DNA from: Cyanobacteria bacterium SIG32
Lineage (GTDB): Bacteria; Cyanobacteriota; Vampirovibrionia; Gastranaerophilales; Gastranaerophilaceae
Length of the DNA: 34,802 bases
Reading direction: 5' to 3'
Assembly: GCA_015152455.1 (NCBI GenBank)
Contig: SUTY01000009.1
Coordinates: 1-34,802 of the forward strand
Both the position numbers and the translations under genes were made by a program. Shown here piece after piece: positions 1 to 8,573 of this stretch. The number at the start of each line of letters is the position of its first letter. The first letter of the stretch is position 1. The notes under the pieces were generated by a model. It ran no database searches. It was given only the letters and a program-made list of their open reading frames with translations, and had not been told where the DNA came from.

Positions 1-119
1 ACTGTATCCAAAGAGTCAGCACCCAAATCAGCAGTGAAGCTAGCTTCTGGAGTAACCAAAGCTTCATCACAGCTTAATTGATCTACAACAACTTTTTTTA
101 CTTTTTCTAATGTACTCAT
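1..119 (-). CDS. acpP: acyl carrier protein (partial; C-terminus lies off the window's left edge)
   Basis: Reverse translation from CAT at 117-119 gives [40 protein letters not shown], with the ACP phosphopantetheine DSL motif; adjacent to fabG/fabD/fabH. Confidence 0.93.
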   Translation of the reverse strand, partial: MSTLEKVKKVVVDQLSCDEALVTPEASFTADLGADSLDT

Positions 120-218
120 GTTTTTTTCCTCTTATTTATTGTGTATTACACTATTTCTTCTAAATTATACTATTTCAAGATAATATTGCAAGATTTTCGC
201 AAAATTGTTACAGTTCGT

Positions 219-252
219 AAAAAAGGCAAAGCCCAATAGCTTCGCCTTTTAA
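219..252 (-). terminator. rho-independent terminator downstream of fabG
   Basis: Minus-strand hairpin AAAAGGCGAAGC-TATTGG-GCTTTGCCTTTT (one G.U pair) followed by a T run. Confidence 0.7.
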
Positions 253-260
253 AACCGAAT

Positions 261-992
261 TTATAACATTAAACCGCCCGCAACTTCAATAGCTTGACCT
301 GTAACATATTCAGTATCAAGAGCTAAGAATTTAACAACTTTTGCGATATCTTCAACTGTGCCTAAACGTTTCATTGGAATAGCTTTTAAATATTCATCAA
401 TGTTAGGTAATTCAGCTGTCATAGCAGTTTGGATAAAGCCAGGACATACTGCGTTTACTCTGATGTTTCTTGAACCAAATTCTTTTGCAAGAGTTTGTGT
501 GAAACCAATCAGACCAGCTTTAGATGCTGAGTAGTTAGCTTGACCAGCGTTACCATGACGACCAACAATAGATGACATATTAATAATAGAACCTTGTCTA
601 GCTTTTGACATGTGTTTAATAACGGCATTAGTTACGCAGAAAGCTGAAGTTAAGTTAACTTTGATAACGCTTTCCCATTGTGGCATATCCATTCTTAAGA
701 ACAGACCATCTCTTGTAATACCGGCGTTATTTAACAAGATGTCAATTTTGCCGTGTTCTGCAATCATTTTATCAACGTTTTCTTTAACAGCGTCATAGTT
801 AGAAACGTCAAAGCTATAGAAATAAGCATTTACGCCACAAGCTTTGATTTCATCTAATGCAGGTTGAGCTTTTTCAGCATCACAAATATCGTTAATAATA
901 ATGTCACAACCAGCTTTAGCTAATTCAAGAGCACAACCTAAACCAATACCTCTTGAACCGCCTGTAATTAAAGCAATTTTTCTTTCTGTCAT
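261..992 (-). CDS. fabG: 3-oxoacyl-[ACP] reductase
   Basis: SDR fold: TGGSRGIG, NNAG, YSASKAG catalytic motif, VNAVCPGFI; fab cluster context. Confidence 0.96.
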   Translation of the reverse strand: MTERKIALITGGSRGIGLGCALELAKAGCDIIINDICDAEKAQPALDEIKACGVNAYFYSFDVSNYDAVKENVDKMIAEHGKIDILLNNAGITRDGLFLRMDMPQWESVIKVNLTSAFCVTNAVIKHMSKARQGSIINMSSIVGRHGNAGQANYSASKAGLIGFTQTLAKEFGSRNIRVNAVCPGFIQTAMTAELPNIDEYLKAIPMKRLGTVEDIAKVVKFLALDTEYVTGQAIEVAGGLML

Positions 993-1042
993 TTTAAATT
1001 TCTCCTTATTTAATGTCGGGAAACCGACCTGTACTATACTTT

Positions 1043-1987
1043 TTAAACTCCTGCCATTTCAGCATTTAATGCTTCAACTGTTGCTTCAAGCGAAGCTACG
1101 TCGTATACGTTATATACATTTGCATCAGAAGCAATCTTTTTATTTAGACCAGCAAGAACTTTTCCTGGACCGATTTCAATAAATGTATCAACACCTTCTG
1201 AAACCATTTTTTCAATAGTTTGAGTCCAATACACTGATGAATAGATTTGTTTTGGCATTTTAGCTCTAAAATCTTCTTTTAAAGTTGTAGCTTCAGCATC
1301 AACGTTTGTAATAACAGGAATTGATGCATCATTTAATTCAATGTCTGCAATAAACTCACCGAAATTACTCCCTGCTGATTCCATAAATTTAGAATGGAAC
1401 GCTCCAGATACTGCTAAAGGAACAACACGTCTTACGCCATTAGCTAGAAGATAATCACTTGTAGCTTTTACAGCATCTTCTGCGCCTGTAATAACAACTT
1501 GGGCTGGCGAATTATAGTTTGCTACGTCAACATAACCAACTTTATTTCCTTCTTCCAGGCCAGCTTTTAAAACTTCTTCGCTAGCATTAAGAACAGCTGC
1601 CATTGCACCACCTTTGGTTTCACTCATTAAGTCAGCACGTTTTTGAATAGCTCTAAGAGTGTTTTCTAAAGACATAACGCCCGCAGAAAACATTGCACAA
1701 TATTCACCTAAAGAATGTCCAGCAACATAATCCGGTGTAATATTACATTTTTCACGAAGCACTTCCATAGCTGCAATTGACATTGTTACAATACAAGGTT
1801 GAGTGTTAACAGTTTGTTTTAAATTTTCTTCAGGCCCTTCAAAACAAAGCGATGAAATGTTTTTACCTAAAGTTGAATTAGCTATTTCAAACACTTCTTT
1901 TGCAGTATTTGAACTTTCATATAAATCTTTTCCCATACCAACAGTTTGTGAGCCTTGTCCTGGAAATAAGAATGCTATTTTTTTCAT
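1043..1987 (-). CDS. fabD: malonyl-CoA:ACP transacylase
   Basis: FLFPGQGSQ, GHSLGEY catalytic Ser motif, AFHSKFM, EIGPGKVL. Confidence 0.96.
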   Translation of the reverse strand: MKKIAFLFPGQGSQTVGMGKDLYESSNTAKEVFEIANSTLGKNISSLCFEGPEENLKQTVNTQPCIVTMSIAAMEVLREKCNITPDYVAGHSLGEYCAMFSAGVMSLENTLRAIQKRADLMSETKGGAMAAVLNASEEVLKAGLEEGNKVGYVDVANYNSPAQVVITGAEDAVKATSDYLLANGVRRVVPLAVSGAFHSKFMESAGSNFGEFIADIELNDASIPVITNVDAEATTLKEDFRAKMPKQIYSSVYWTQTIEKMVSEGVDTFIEIGPGKVLAGLNKKIASDANVYNVYDVASLEATVEALNAEMAGV

Positions 1988-2008
1988 TTATTTTATTCTC
2001 CTTTTAAA

Positions 2009-2311
2009 TTATTTTTTGCTAGTGTTTGCTAAACTATCTCTCACTGCTTGCATGCCTAAAGCATAATTTGTCTTTGCTATGCTGTCTAGTTTTAAATCTT
2101 CTCTAATATCACGAGCAGCTTCATAGTAGTCTTCTATTGGCCTATTAGTATATGAATATTCTTCAACGTGTTCGTGTTTGACGGAATTAAGTTTTCTATC
2201 CTTATTTGCTTCATGCACAAATACTCCTGCTGAAATCAAACCAATAAATCCTAAAGTAATAGGAATCGCAGACTCTTTTAATATTTTTCGTGTCATAGGA
2301 TCAATTTTCAT
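2009..2311 (-). CDS. small uncharacterised single-TM protein between fabH and fabD
   Basis: ORF with N-terminal hydrophobic segment (AIPITLGFIGLISAGVFV); compact spacing within a co-directional cluster. Confidence 0.7.
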   Translation of the reverse strand: MKIDPMTRKILKESAIPITLGFIGLISAGVFVHEANKDRKLNSVKHEHVEEYSYTNRPIEDYYEAARDIREDLKLDSIAKTNYALGMQAVRDSLANTSKK

Positions 2312-2319
2312 CAGACCTC

Positions 2320-3330
2320 CTAGCAGATTCCTTCTCTTAATCTAACAATAGCTCCGCCCCAAGTCATGCCTGCACCAAAGCCTGTTAGAATTGCAGTTGA
2401 GCCAAGCTTTACTTTGCCTTGTTCAACGCTTTCTACTAGAGCTAAAGGAATAGAAGCTGCAGAAGTGTTACCGAATCTTTCAATATTAGTGACAACTTTT
2501 TCATCAGAATAACCTAGTCTTTCTTGAACAGCTTGAATAATTCTCAAATTAGCTTGGTGAGGAATCAAATAATCAATATCTTCATTTTTCATGCCAGCGT
2601 CAGCAACCAGTTTTTCAACATATTCAGGAAGGACACGAGCTACAAATCTATAAACCTCTTTACCGTTCATAGTAATAAAAGATGGCTTTTCTGTATTTGG
2701 TTCGACGAGCGGACAGTTTTTACCAGCTAAATTATATTGAATAATTTCTCCAATAGACCCATTTGAACGTATATCAATAGATATAATGTCATCAATACCG
2801 TCTTCTGAAGCTGTAACGACCATAGCTCCAGCACCATCACCAAATAATATTGATGCAGATCTATCAGACCAATCTAATAGTCTTGAGTTATTATCTGTTG
2901 CCACAAGTAAAATATTTTTATACATGCCTGATGCAATAAAACCTCTTGCTATAGTTAGTGTATAAATAAGCCCAGTGCATGCTGCTGTAATATCAAAAGC
3001 AGGTATTTCGTTTGGTATATTTAATGTGGCTTGAATCTGGCAACCAACTGCAGGATATAATTGAGGAGGAGCAGATGCTGCAACAATTATCATATCAATA
3101 TCTTCTGCTTTTATACCTGACTTTTCTAAAGCTTTTTTAGCAGCTTCAATTCCTAAGCTAACCGCATCTTCGTTTCCAGAAACCATTCTTCTTTCTTTGA
3201 TACCGGTTCTTGAATATATCCATTCATCAGATGTATCATATAACTTAGTTAAATCATTATTTGTAATAACAGTTTTTGGTACACTATACCCAACTCCTGC
3301 GATTCTCAAAGGAATTGCATTGCTAATCAT
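2320..3330 (-). CDS. fabH: 3-oxoacyl-[ACP] synthase III
   Basis: TSDEWIYSRTGIKERR, active-site ITAACTGLIY, IPHQANLRII, NIERFGNTSAASIPLAL. Confidence 0.96.
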   Translation of the reverse strand: MISNAIPLRIAGVGYSVPKTVITNNDLTKLYDTSDEWIYSRTGIKERRMVSGNEDAVSLGIEAAKKALEKSGIKAEDIDMIIVAASAPPQLYPAVGCQIQATLNIPNEIPAFDITAACTGLIYTLTIARGFIASGMYKNILLVATDNNSRLLDWSDRSASILFGDGAGAMVVTASEDGIDDIISIDIRSNGSIGEIIQYNLAGKNCPLVEPNTEKPSFITMNGKEVYRFVARVLPEYVEKLVADAGMKNEDIDYLIPHQANLRIIQAVQERLGYSDEKVVTNIERFGNTSAASIPLALVESVEQGKVKLGSTAILTGFGAGMTWGGAIVRLREGIC

Positions 3331-3384
3331 CTTCTATACTCCTCTTTTTCAAAAGCAAAATTTTGCTCATTTTGTATTTTATCA

Positions 3385-3422
3385 CAAACAAAAAAGTCGT
3401 GACAGTTTATCACGACTTTTTG
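3385..3422 (-). terminator. terminator-type hairpin between plsX and fabH
   Basis: AAAAAGTCGTGA-CAGTTTA-TCACGACTTTTT, 12-bp perfect stem with A/T tails on both sides. Confidence 0.75.
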
Positions 3423-3444
3423 TTAATTTTTTTTAATTTTATTA

Positions 3445-4500
3445 CTAAATCATTTCTGAAATCTTAGTATTAACGCCTGTTTCTACAGCATTTTTTGCAA
3501 CTCTTACAGCATTTTTAATAGCATAAGCTCTGCTTCTACCGTGTGAAATTACTGTAATTCCCTTTACGCCAAGAAGTAAGCAACCGCCGAATTCTTCATA
3601 ATTGATTCTGCCGTATATTCTTCTTAAGAAAGGTTTTGCTAAAAGTCCAACAATCATACCCAAGAAATCAGATTTGAATGTGCTTTTAATCATCTTGAAT
3701 AATAATGTTGCAGTGCCTTCTGTAACTTTTAGGACAACATTTCCTACAAAACCGTCACAGACAACAACATCACAAACGTTTAAGAATAGCTCTCTACCCT
3801 CAACGTTACCCATGAAATTGAATTTTTCTTTTTCTTCTTCTAATAGATTGTAAGCTGCTTGAGCAAGTTCGTTACCTTTACCAGCTTCTTCGCCGATGTT
3901 AAGAACACCGACTCTTGGGTTTTCAACGCCAAGAACATTTTTAGAAAAAGTCATGCCCATAACAGCAAACTGTTTTAGCATTTGTGGAGTACAATTGCTG
4001 TTTGCACCACCATCAATTACAACTATAGGTTTTTTCATTGTAGGAAGTGTAACTGCAATAGCTGGTCTATCAACACCAGGAATTCTTCCTAAACCAAACA
4101 AGCTTGATGCCATTGCTGCGCCTGTCGAACCAGCTGCCACCAAAGCGTCTGAACTTCCTGTCGCAACAGAGTTTACCGCTAAAACGATTGAAGAATTTTT
4201 CTTTTTACGAATTGCTTGTCCTGGAGCTTCGCCCATTTCAATAACTTCTGAAGCATGGGTAATTTTAATATCCAAAGATTTCACATCAACATGAACTCTT
4301 CTTTTTCTACCAGCTTTTCCACAATCAGATAGAAAACCTTCTTTCTGAATTTTTTCTAAACAACTTTCTATTCTATCTTCCTTACCAACAAGTTCAATAG
4401 CGACTCCATATTCTGCAGCAGCCCATACAGCACCTGCAACTATTTCAAATGGAGCGTTATCTCCTCCCATTGCGTCAATGGCTATTCTAGTCATTCTCAC
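3445..4500 (-). CDS. plsX: phosphate acyltransferase PlsX
   Basis: IAIDAMGGDNAP N-terminus, VDGGAN, NIGEE, CDGFVGNVVLK motifs. Confidence 0.96.
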   Translation of the reverse strand: MRMTRIAIDAMGGDNAPFEIVAGAVWAAAEYGVAIELVGKEDRIESCLEKIQKEGFLSDCGKAGRKRRVHVDVKSLDIKITHASEVIEMGEAPGQAIRKKKNSSIVLAVNSVATGSSDALVAAGSTGAAMASSLFGLGRIPGVDRPAIAVTLPTMKKPIVVIDGGANSNCTPQMLKQFAVMGMTFSKNVLGVENPRVGVLNIGEEAGKGNELAQAAYNLLEEEKEKFNFMGNVEGRELFLNVCDVVVCDGFVGNVVLKVTEGTATLLFKMIKSTFKSDFLGMIVGLLAKPFLRRIYGRINYEEFGGCLLLGVKGITVISHGRSRAYAIKNAVRVAKNAVETGVNTKISEMI

Positions 4501-4578
4501 CTCTTTTTATTCCATAATCCCAATTTACTTATTTGTGCGGAAAGCTCTTTACTTTCCGCAGTAATAAATAAATTGTTA

Positions 4579-4950
4579 TTATTCAGCTGAAGTTTCTTCT
4601 GCTTTTTCTTCTGCAGGAGCTTCTTCAACGGCTTCAGTAGCTTCAACAACTTCTTCCGCTTTAACTTCTTCAACAACTTCTTCTACTTTTGTTTCTTCAA
4701 CTTTAGCAGCTTTTTTTGTTGATTTTTTAGGAGCTTTTTTAGCTTCTTTAACTTCTGTAGCTTCTACGAAGCCTTCAGCTTTTCTTGAAACAACTTTACC
4801 TTTGTATTGACCACAAGCTGTACAAACTGTGTGAGCTAATGCAACTGCTCCGCAGTTAGGACATTTTGTAGTTGTAGGTTTTGTTGCTTTCCAATTTGAT
4901 CTTCTTTTTCCTTGAGCGCTGTGCCCTGTTCTTTTCTTAGGTACTGCCAT
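4579..4950 (-). CDS. rpmF: 50S ribosomal protein L32 with long acidic C-terminal extension
   Basis: MAVPKKRTGHSAQGKRRSNWK and paired zinc CxxC motifs (CPNC / CTAC) typical of L32; then about 60 extra residues rich in E/A/K/V. Confidence 0.93.
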   Translation of the reverse strand: MAVPKKRTGHSAQGKRRSNWKATKPTTTKCPNCGAVALAHTVCTACGQYKGKVVSRKAEGFVEATEVKEAKKAPKKSTKKAAKVEETKVEEVVEEVKAEEVVEATEAVEEAPAEEKAEETSAE

Positions 4951-5098
4951 TTTTTTATATTTCCTTTCTAGATTTTTTTATTATACCACCGCATTTTGCT
5001 TTTACTATTACTAACTTATTTTATCATTTACTTGGCAAAATACTATATTATTTTATTGGTTTTGACCTTTCTATTATTGTACTACTTATATTTTCGGG

Positions 5099-5587
5099 TT
5101 AATTTTCTTTTTCAATCTTGATATTCTTGAAAATATCCATTCTTGAGTCATGTTCATGATAGTTTTCATCAGACACAAACATGTCTTCATTACAATTTAT
5201 ACCACAAACCTTTTTATTTGGTAAAGCTAATATTACAGATTGATACAATAAGTCATAAATGTCAATTTCTTTTTCGCCATTTAAGTCTGTTATGAATTGT
5301 CCTCTTTGTAGTTCAAATTCAGATGAATACTCGTCTTGAAGAGATTGCTTTGCATAAGTCTCTTCGATATCAATATCTAAATCATAATCAAATTCATGTA
5401 AACATCTATCACAAGTTAGCTTTAATTTTCCTTGAGCAGTTCCTGTAATTTCTATAAATTGTCCTAAAGATTTTAATTCTAAATCTGCACAGATATTCGC
5501 ACCAAATTCTTCCATGTATTCGTTAAATTCATAGAATAAAATTTTATTAGGTTCTTTTTCAATGTCTTCAATTAGGATTTTATTCAT
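5099..5587 (-). CDS. yceD: DUF177/YceD-family protein
   Basis: Length and position immediately upstream of rpmF (classic yceD-rpmF-plsX synteny); LTCDRCLHEFDYDLDIDIEETY is typical of DUF177. Confidence 0.85.
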   Translation of the reverse strand: MNKILIEDIEKEPNKILFYEFNEYMEEFGANICADLELKSLGQFIEITGTAQGKLKLTCDRCLHEFDYDLDIDIEETYAKQSLQDEYSSEFELQRGQFITDLNGEKEIDIYDLLYQSVILALPNKKVCGINCNEDMFVSDENYHEHDSRMDIFKNIKIEKEN

Positions 5588-5594
5588 AGTTTTA

Positions 5595-5840
5595 TTATGC
5601 GACAGGTTCTTCTTGTAATACTAGACCAGCAATTTGTGTTGAAACAAAACAAAGCTTTTTAATAGGTCCTATTGGTTCTTTTTCAACAAGAACTGGAGTA
5701 GGGCTTTTCATAAGTTGTTTTAATTCAGCATAAACAGCTTGTGGGTTATCAAAATACATAACAACAGGAGTTGCTGATCCTTTTAAAAATAAGATAACAG
5801 CTTGTCTTGTTTTTTGTGGCGTATTGAATTGTTGAACCAT
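5595..5840 (-). CDS. uncharacterised 81-aa protein upstream of yceD
   Basis: Complete ORF, 7-bp gap to yceD, co-directional. Confidence 0.7.
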   Translation of the reverse strand: MVQQFNTPQKTRQAVILFLKGSATPVVMYFDNPQAVYAELKQLMKSPTPVLVEKEPIGPIKKLCFVSTQIAGLVLQEEPVA

Positions 5841-5913
5841 TTTGTGCTCCTTTATTTTTATTACACGGTTGTATTATACTATAAAAACAGTGATAAAGTG
5901 AATAGGTGCTCAA

Positions 5914-6501
5914 GTGACCAAGAGAAAAATGTTTAGTGATATCAATGAAATACTACAAAATGATGGTGTGATAGCTTTTGTAACAGATACTGTTTGGGGA
6001 ATTGGCTGTCTACCTTCAAGTGAAAAAGCTGTGCAAAGAATTTATGAAATAAAAAAACGTGAAGCAAAAAAACCACTGATATTAATGTCAGATGATGTTT
6101 ATCCACTATTTGACTATGTCAAACAACCAATTGAAAAACAAGCACAAAAACTTATTAAAGACCATTTTCCTGGTGCATTGACTTTAGTCGTTGAAAAATC
6201 AGAAAACACACCTGATTATATAACCTCAAACATGAATACCGTCGGAATTCGAGTTCCAGATAATGAAACTTTTGCAAATATTTGTAGAAATATAGATGCT
6301 AGAGTTCTCGCAACAACAAGTGCAAATATTTCTGGCGAAGCTCCAGCATTGACTTATGAGGAAGCTTTAAATTATATTGGAGACAAGGTAGATTTAGTGA
6401 TTCCAGATTATGGATGTGTAGCAAAAGGAAAAGCTTCAACAGTTGTTGGTTTTAACGATGGAGAAGTTGTTATCTTTCGTCAAGGAGAAATCCAACTTTA
6501 A
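5914..6501 (+). CDS. tsaC: L-threonylcarbamoyladenylate synthase (Sua5/YciO/YrdC family)
   Basis: FVTDTVWGIGCLP, YEIKKREAKKPLILM, FPGALTLVV, TVGIRVPDN, TTSANISGEAP. GTG start. Confidence 0.9.
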   Translation: MTKRKMFSDINEILQNDGVIAFVTDTVWGIGCLPSSEKAVQRIYEIKKREAKKPLILMSDDVYPLFDYVKQPIEKQAQKLIKDHFPGALTLVVEKSENTPDYITSNMNTVGIRVPDNETFANICRNIDARVLATTSANISGEAPALTYEEALNYIGDKVDLVIPDYGCVAKGKASTVVGFNDGEVVIFRQGEIQL

Positions 6502-6511
6502 GGAGTAGGCA

Positions 6512-6652
6512 ATGTATATATCACCAGTTAATAATATAAATTTCAATGGTAGTTTTAAAAAGACTCGCGAACTAGAAAAATTATATCCTCAAACTGATTT
6601 TAAAGAATCACAAGATGAACTAATACAAAAAATTAATGAAAAATTAGTTTAA
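6512..6652 (+). CDS. 46-aa small ORF (MYISPVNNINFNGSFKKTRELEKLYPQTDFKESQDELIQKINEKLV), missed by the ORF track
   Basis: ATG preceded by AAGGAG (6500-6505), immediately downstream of the tsaC-like gene. Confidence 0.55.
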   Translation: MYISPVNNINFNGSFKKTRELEKLYPQTDFKESQDELIQKINEKLV

Positions 6653-6662
6653 TTATAGATTT

Positions 6663-6968
6663 TTATCGTTTATAAATTTGCTTAGCTCTATTCACAATCG
6701 GCTGATAATATTTGTGTAAATCTGCTCGCATATTGTAAAACTCTACAGCTTTTTTGCTGAAATACATGGTGAGTCCAGTCATCAAAACTGTATTAAAAAG
6801 AACGTGTCTTCGTGCTGCATTCACCGCTAATAGCATCTCTATTGCGGCAACTCCAGCTTCCATACGGCACATATTTTTAACATTATGATATGTTCTCGAA
6901 ATTCCTCCACCTTTGCGTATGTGGGTTGAACGATATATAGAATTTTTTACAGCAGTAATTTTAGACAT
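6663..6968 (-). CDS. uncharacterised 101-aa protein
   Basis: Complete ORF with a hydrophobic/amphipathic centre; start region lies inside a perfect inverted repeat (see findings). Confidence 0.6.
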   Translation of the reverse strand: MSKITAVKNSIYRSTHIRKGGGISRTYHNVKNMCRMEAGVAAIEMLLAVNAARRHVLFNTVLMTGLTMYFSKKAVEFYNMRADLHKYYQPIVNRAKQIYKR

Positions 6969-7023
6969 AATAATCTTCTATAAAATCTTATGTCTAATTA
7001 AAAACATGTAAATTTATTTTTTG

Positions 7024-7398
7024 CTATACTTCTGTTTCAATATACGGATTTAATTTTTCCTCGCCAGAAAGTACATAGCTCTCTAAAGCACGACCTATAT
7101 GAACAGGTCGAACTTGCCCTTCTGTGTTTTGTGACGTGGAAACAAAAGTATAACTAGGGTTTGAATTGTATTGTGAAACAGCATTTTCTTCGCAGTATTT
7201 CATATACTCATCATAAGTCACGATGCCGTCGCCATTGAAATCCATTACCTCGTTGTAATTATCTTCACCTTTGGTCGCAAAAACTCTTTCTTTGTCTTCT
7301 TCAAGAATCTTTTCTAAAGTTGGTTTATTAGTCCTTGAAGCTTGAAAAAGGTTAGTATCAAGCATGTTCATTCGTAGTTGGTTGATAGTTGAAGTCAT
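7024..7398 (-). CDS. EF-hand domain-containing protein
   Basis: Canonical calcium-binding loop DFNGDGIVTYDEYMKYCE. Confidence 0.75.
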   Translation of the reverse strand: MTSTINQLRMNMLDTNLFQASRTNKPTLEKILEEDKERVFATKGEDNYNEVMDFNGDGIVTYDEYMKYCEENAVSQYNSNPSYTFVSTSQNTEGQVRPVHIGRALESYVLSGEEKLNPYIETEV

Positions 7399-7486
7399 AA
7401 CACATAGCCCTCTTATTTATTTTTTTAGAGTGATTATATTATTATAAACTGTGTTTTGGTAACCTCAATCGTTCTCAAGAGCTAAA

Positions 7487-8518
7487 TTAGGGGGTATTCT
7501 TAAGAATAGTTTTTATCATTATGTCCTCACCAAAGAGTTGTGTATCATAAATTCTAAACCTTTTGCAATCTGCAATTTTTTCTAAACTATCTCCGTCAAA
7601 GCAACTTTTTGCGGAATTATCGTTTACAATCTTTGGAGCAATAAACTGATATATTTCATCAACTAAATTTTCTCTTAGAAAAGCTCCAGCTAATCTGCCA
7701 CCACATTCGACAAAAACAGAACAAACCCCTCGATGATAAAGCTCTTCTAAAACATTTCTTAAATCTAATTGGTTATTTTTTAATGATGTATTATCTTTAT
7801 TTGCAATGTATATCTGCCCCTGTTGATAAATTTTTGCATCTTTTGAAGTTCTATTATCTTTGTCAAGAATGCATTTAATTTGTCCCTCATTGACTTTCAT
7901 AGTAGGATTATCTGCAATTACAGTGTTAGAAGATGTTAGGATACAATCAAATTCTTCACGCATTCTATAGACTTCTTTTCTTGATTCTTCAGAGGTAATC
8001 CATTTAGAATCACCTGTTTTTGTTGCAATCTTTCCGTCCATTGTTGTAGCAGTTTTTAACACAACATAGGGAAGTTTTTGGGTAATGTTTTTGAAAAAAA
8101 TACGATTCAAGAATCTAGCTTCTTCCTCTAAAACGCCTTCAGTAACTTCAATTCCTGATTCTTTAAGTTTAGATAAACCATTAACTTTTGGATTCGGATC
8201 TCTAGAGGCGATAACAACCCTTTTTATTTTTCGTTCAATAATTAAATCAACACACGGTGGAGTCTTGCCATAGTGCGAACATGGTTCCAAATTTACATAT
8301 AGAGTTCCTTTTTCTGCTTCATTATTTCTTAATTTTAGAAGAGCGTCCCTTTCTGCGTGGTTTTCACCATATTTTTTATGGTAACCTTTTGATACTATAT
8401 TTCCATTTATATCCAAAATTACACATCCAACCATTGGATTGGGTGAAACCTTACCTCTGCCTTGTTCTGCCAGTTCAAGACACATGTGCATATATTTTTC
8501 ATCTAAACTTTTTTGCAT
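7487..8518 (-). CDS. ribD: bifunctional diaminohydroxyphosphoribosylaminopyrimidine deaminase / 5-amino-6-(5-phosphoribosylamino)uracil reductase
   Basis: HAERDAL, LEPCSHYGKTPPC deaminase zinc motifs; VVLKTATTMDGKIAT, GDSKWITS reductase motifs. Confidence 0.95.
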   Translation of the reverse strand: MQKSLDEKYMHMCLELAEQGRGKVSPNPMVGCVILDINGNIVSKGYHKKYGENHAERDALLKLRNNEAEKGTLYVNLEPCSHYGKTPPCVDLIIERKIKRVVIASRDPNPKVNGLSKLKESGIEVTEGVLEEEARFLNRIFFKNITQKLPYVVLKTATTMDGKIATKTGDSKWITSEESRKEVYRMREEFDCILTSSNTVIADNPTMKVNEGQIKCILDKDNRTSKDAKIYQQGQIYIANKDNTSLKNNQLDLRNVLEELYHRGVCSVFVECGGRLAGAFLRENLVDEIYQFIAPKIVNDNSAKSCFDGDSLEKIADCKRFRIYDTQLFGEDIMIKTILKNTP

Positions 8519-8573
8519 ATTTTTATTATAATCAAATCTTTGATTTCAAGCAAAAAATTGGTATAATTAACTT

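Noticed and set aside
610-798. Opposite-strand ORFs overlapping fabG/fabD/fabH/plsX (610-798, 901-1182, 1803-2066, 2524-2730, 3197-3436, 3602-3853, 3896-4294)
   Set aside because: Antisense to confidently identified genes, no domains, typical of shadow ORFs in AT-rich sequence.
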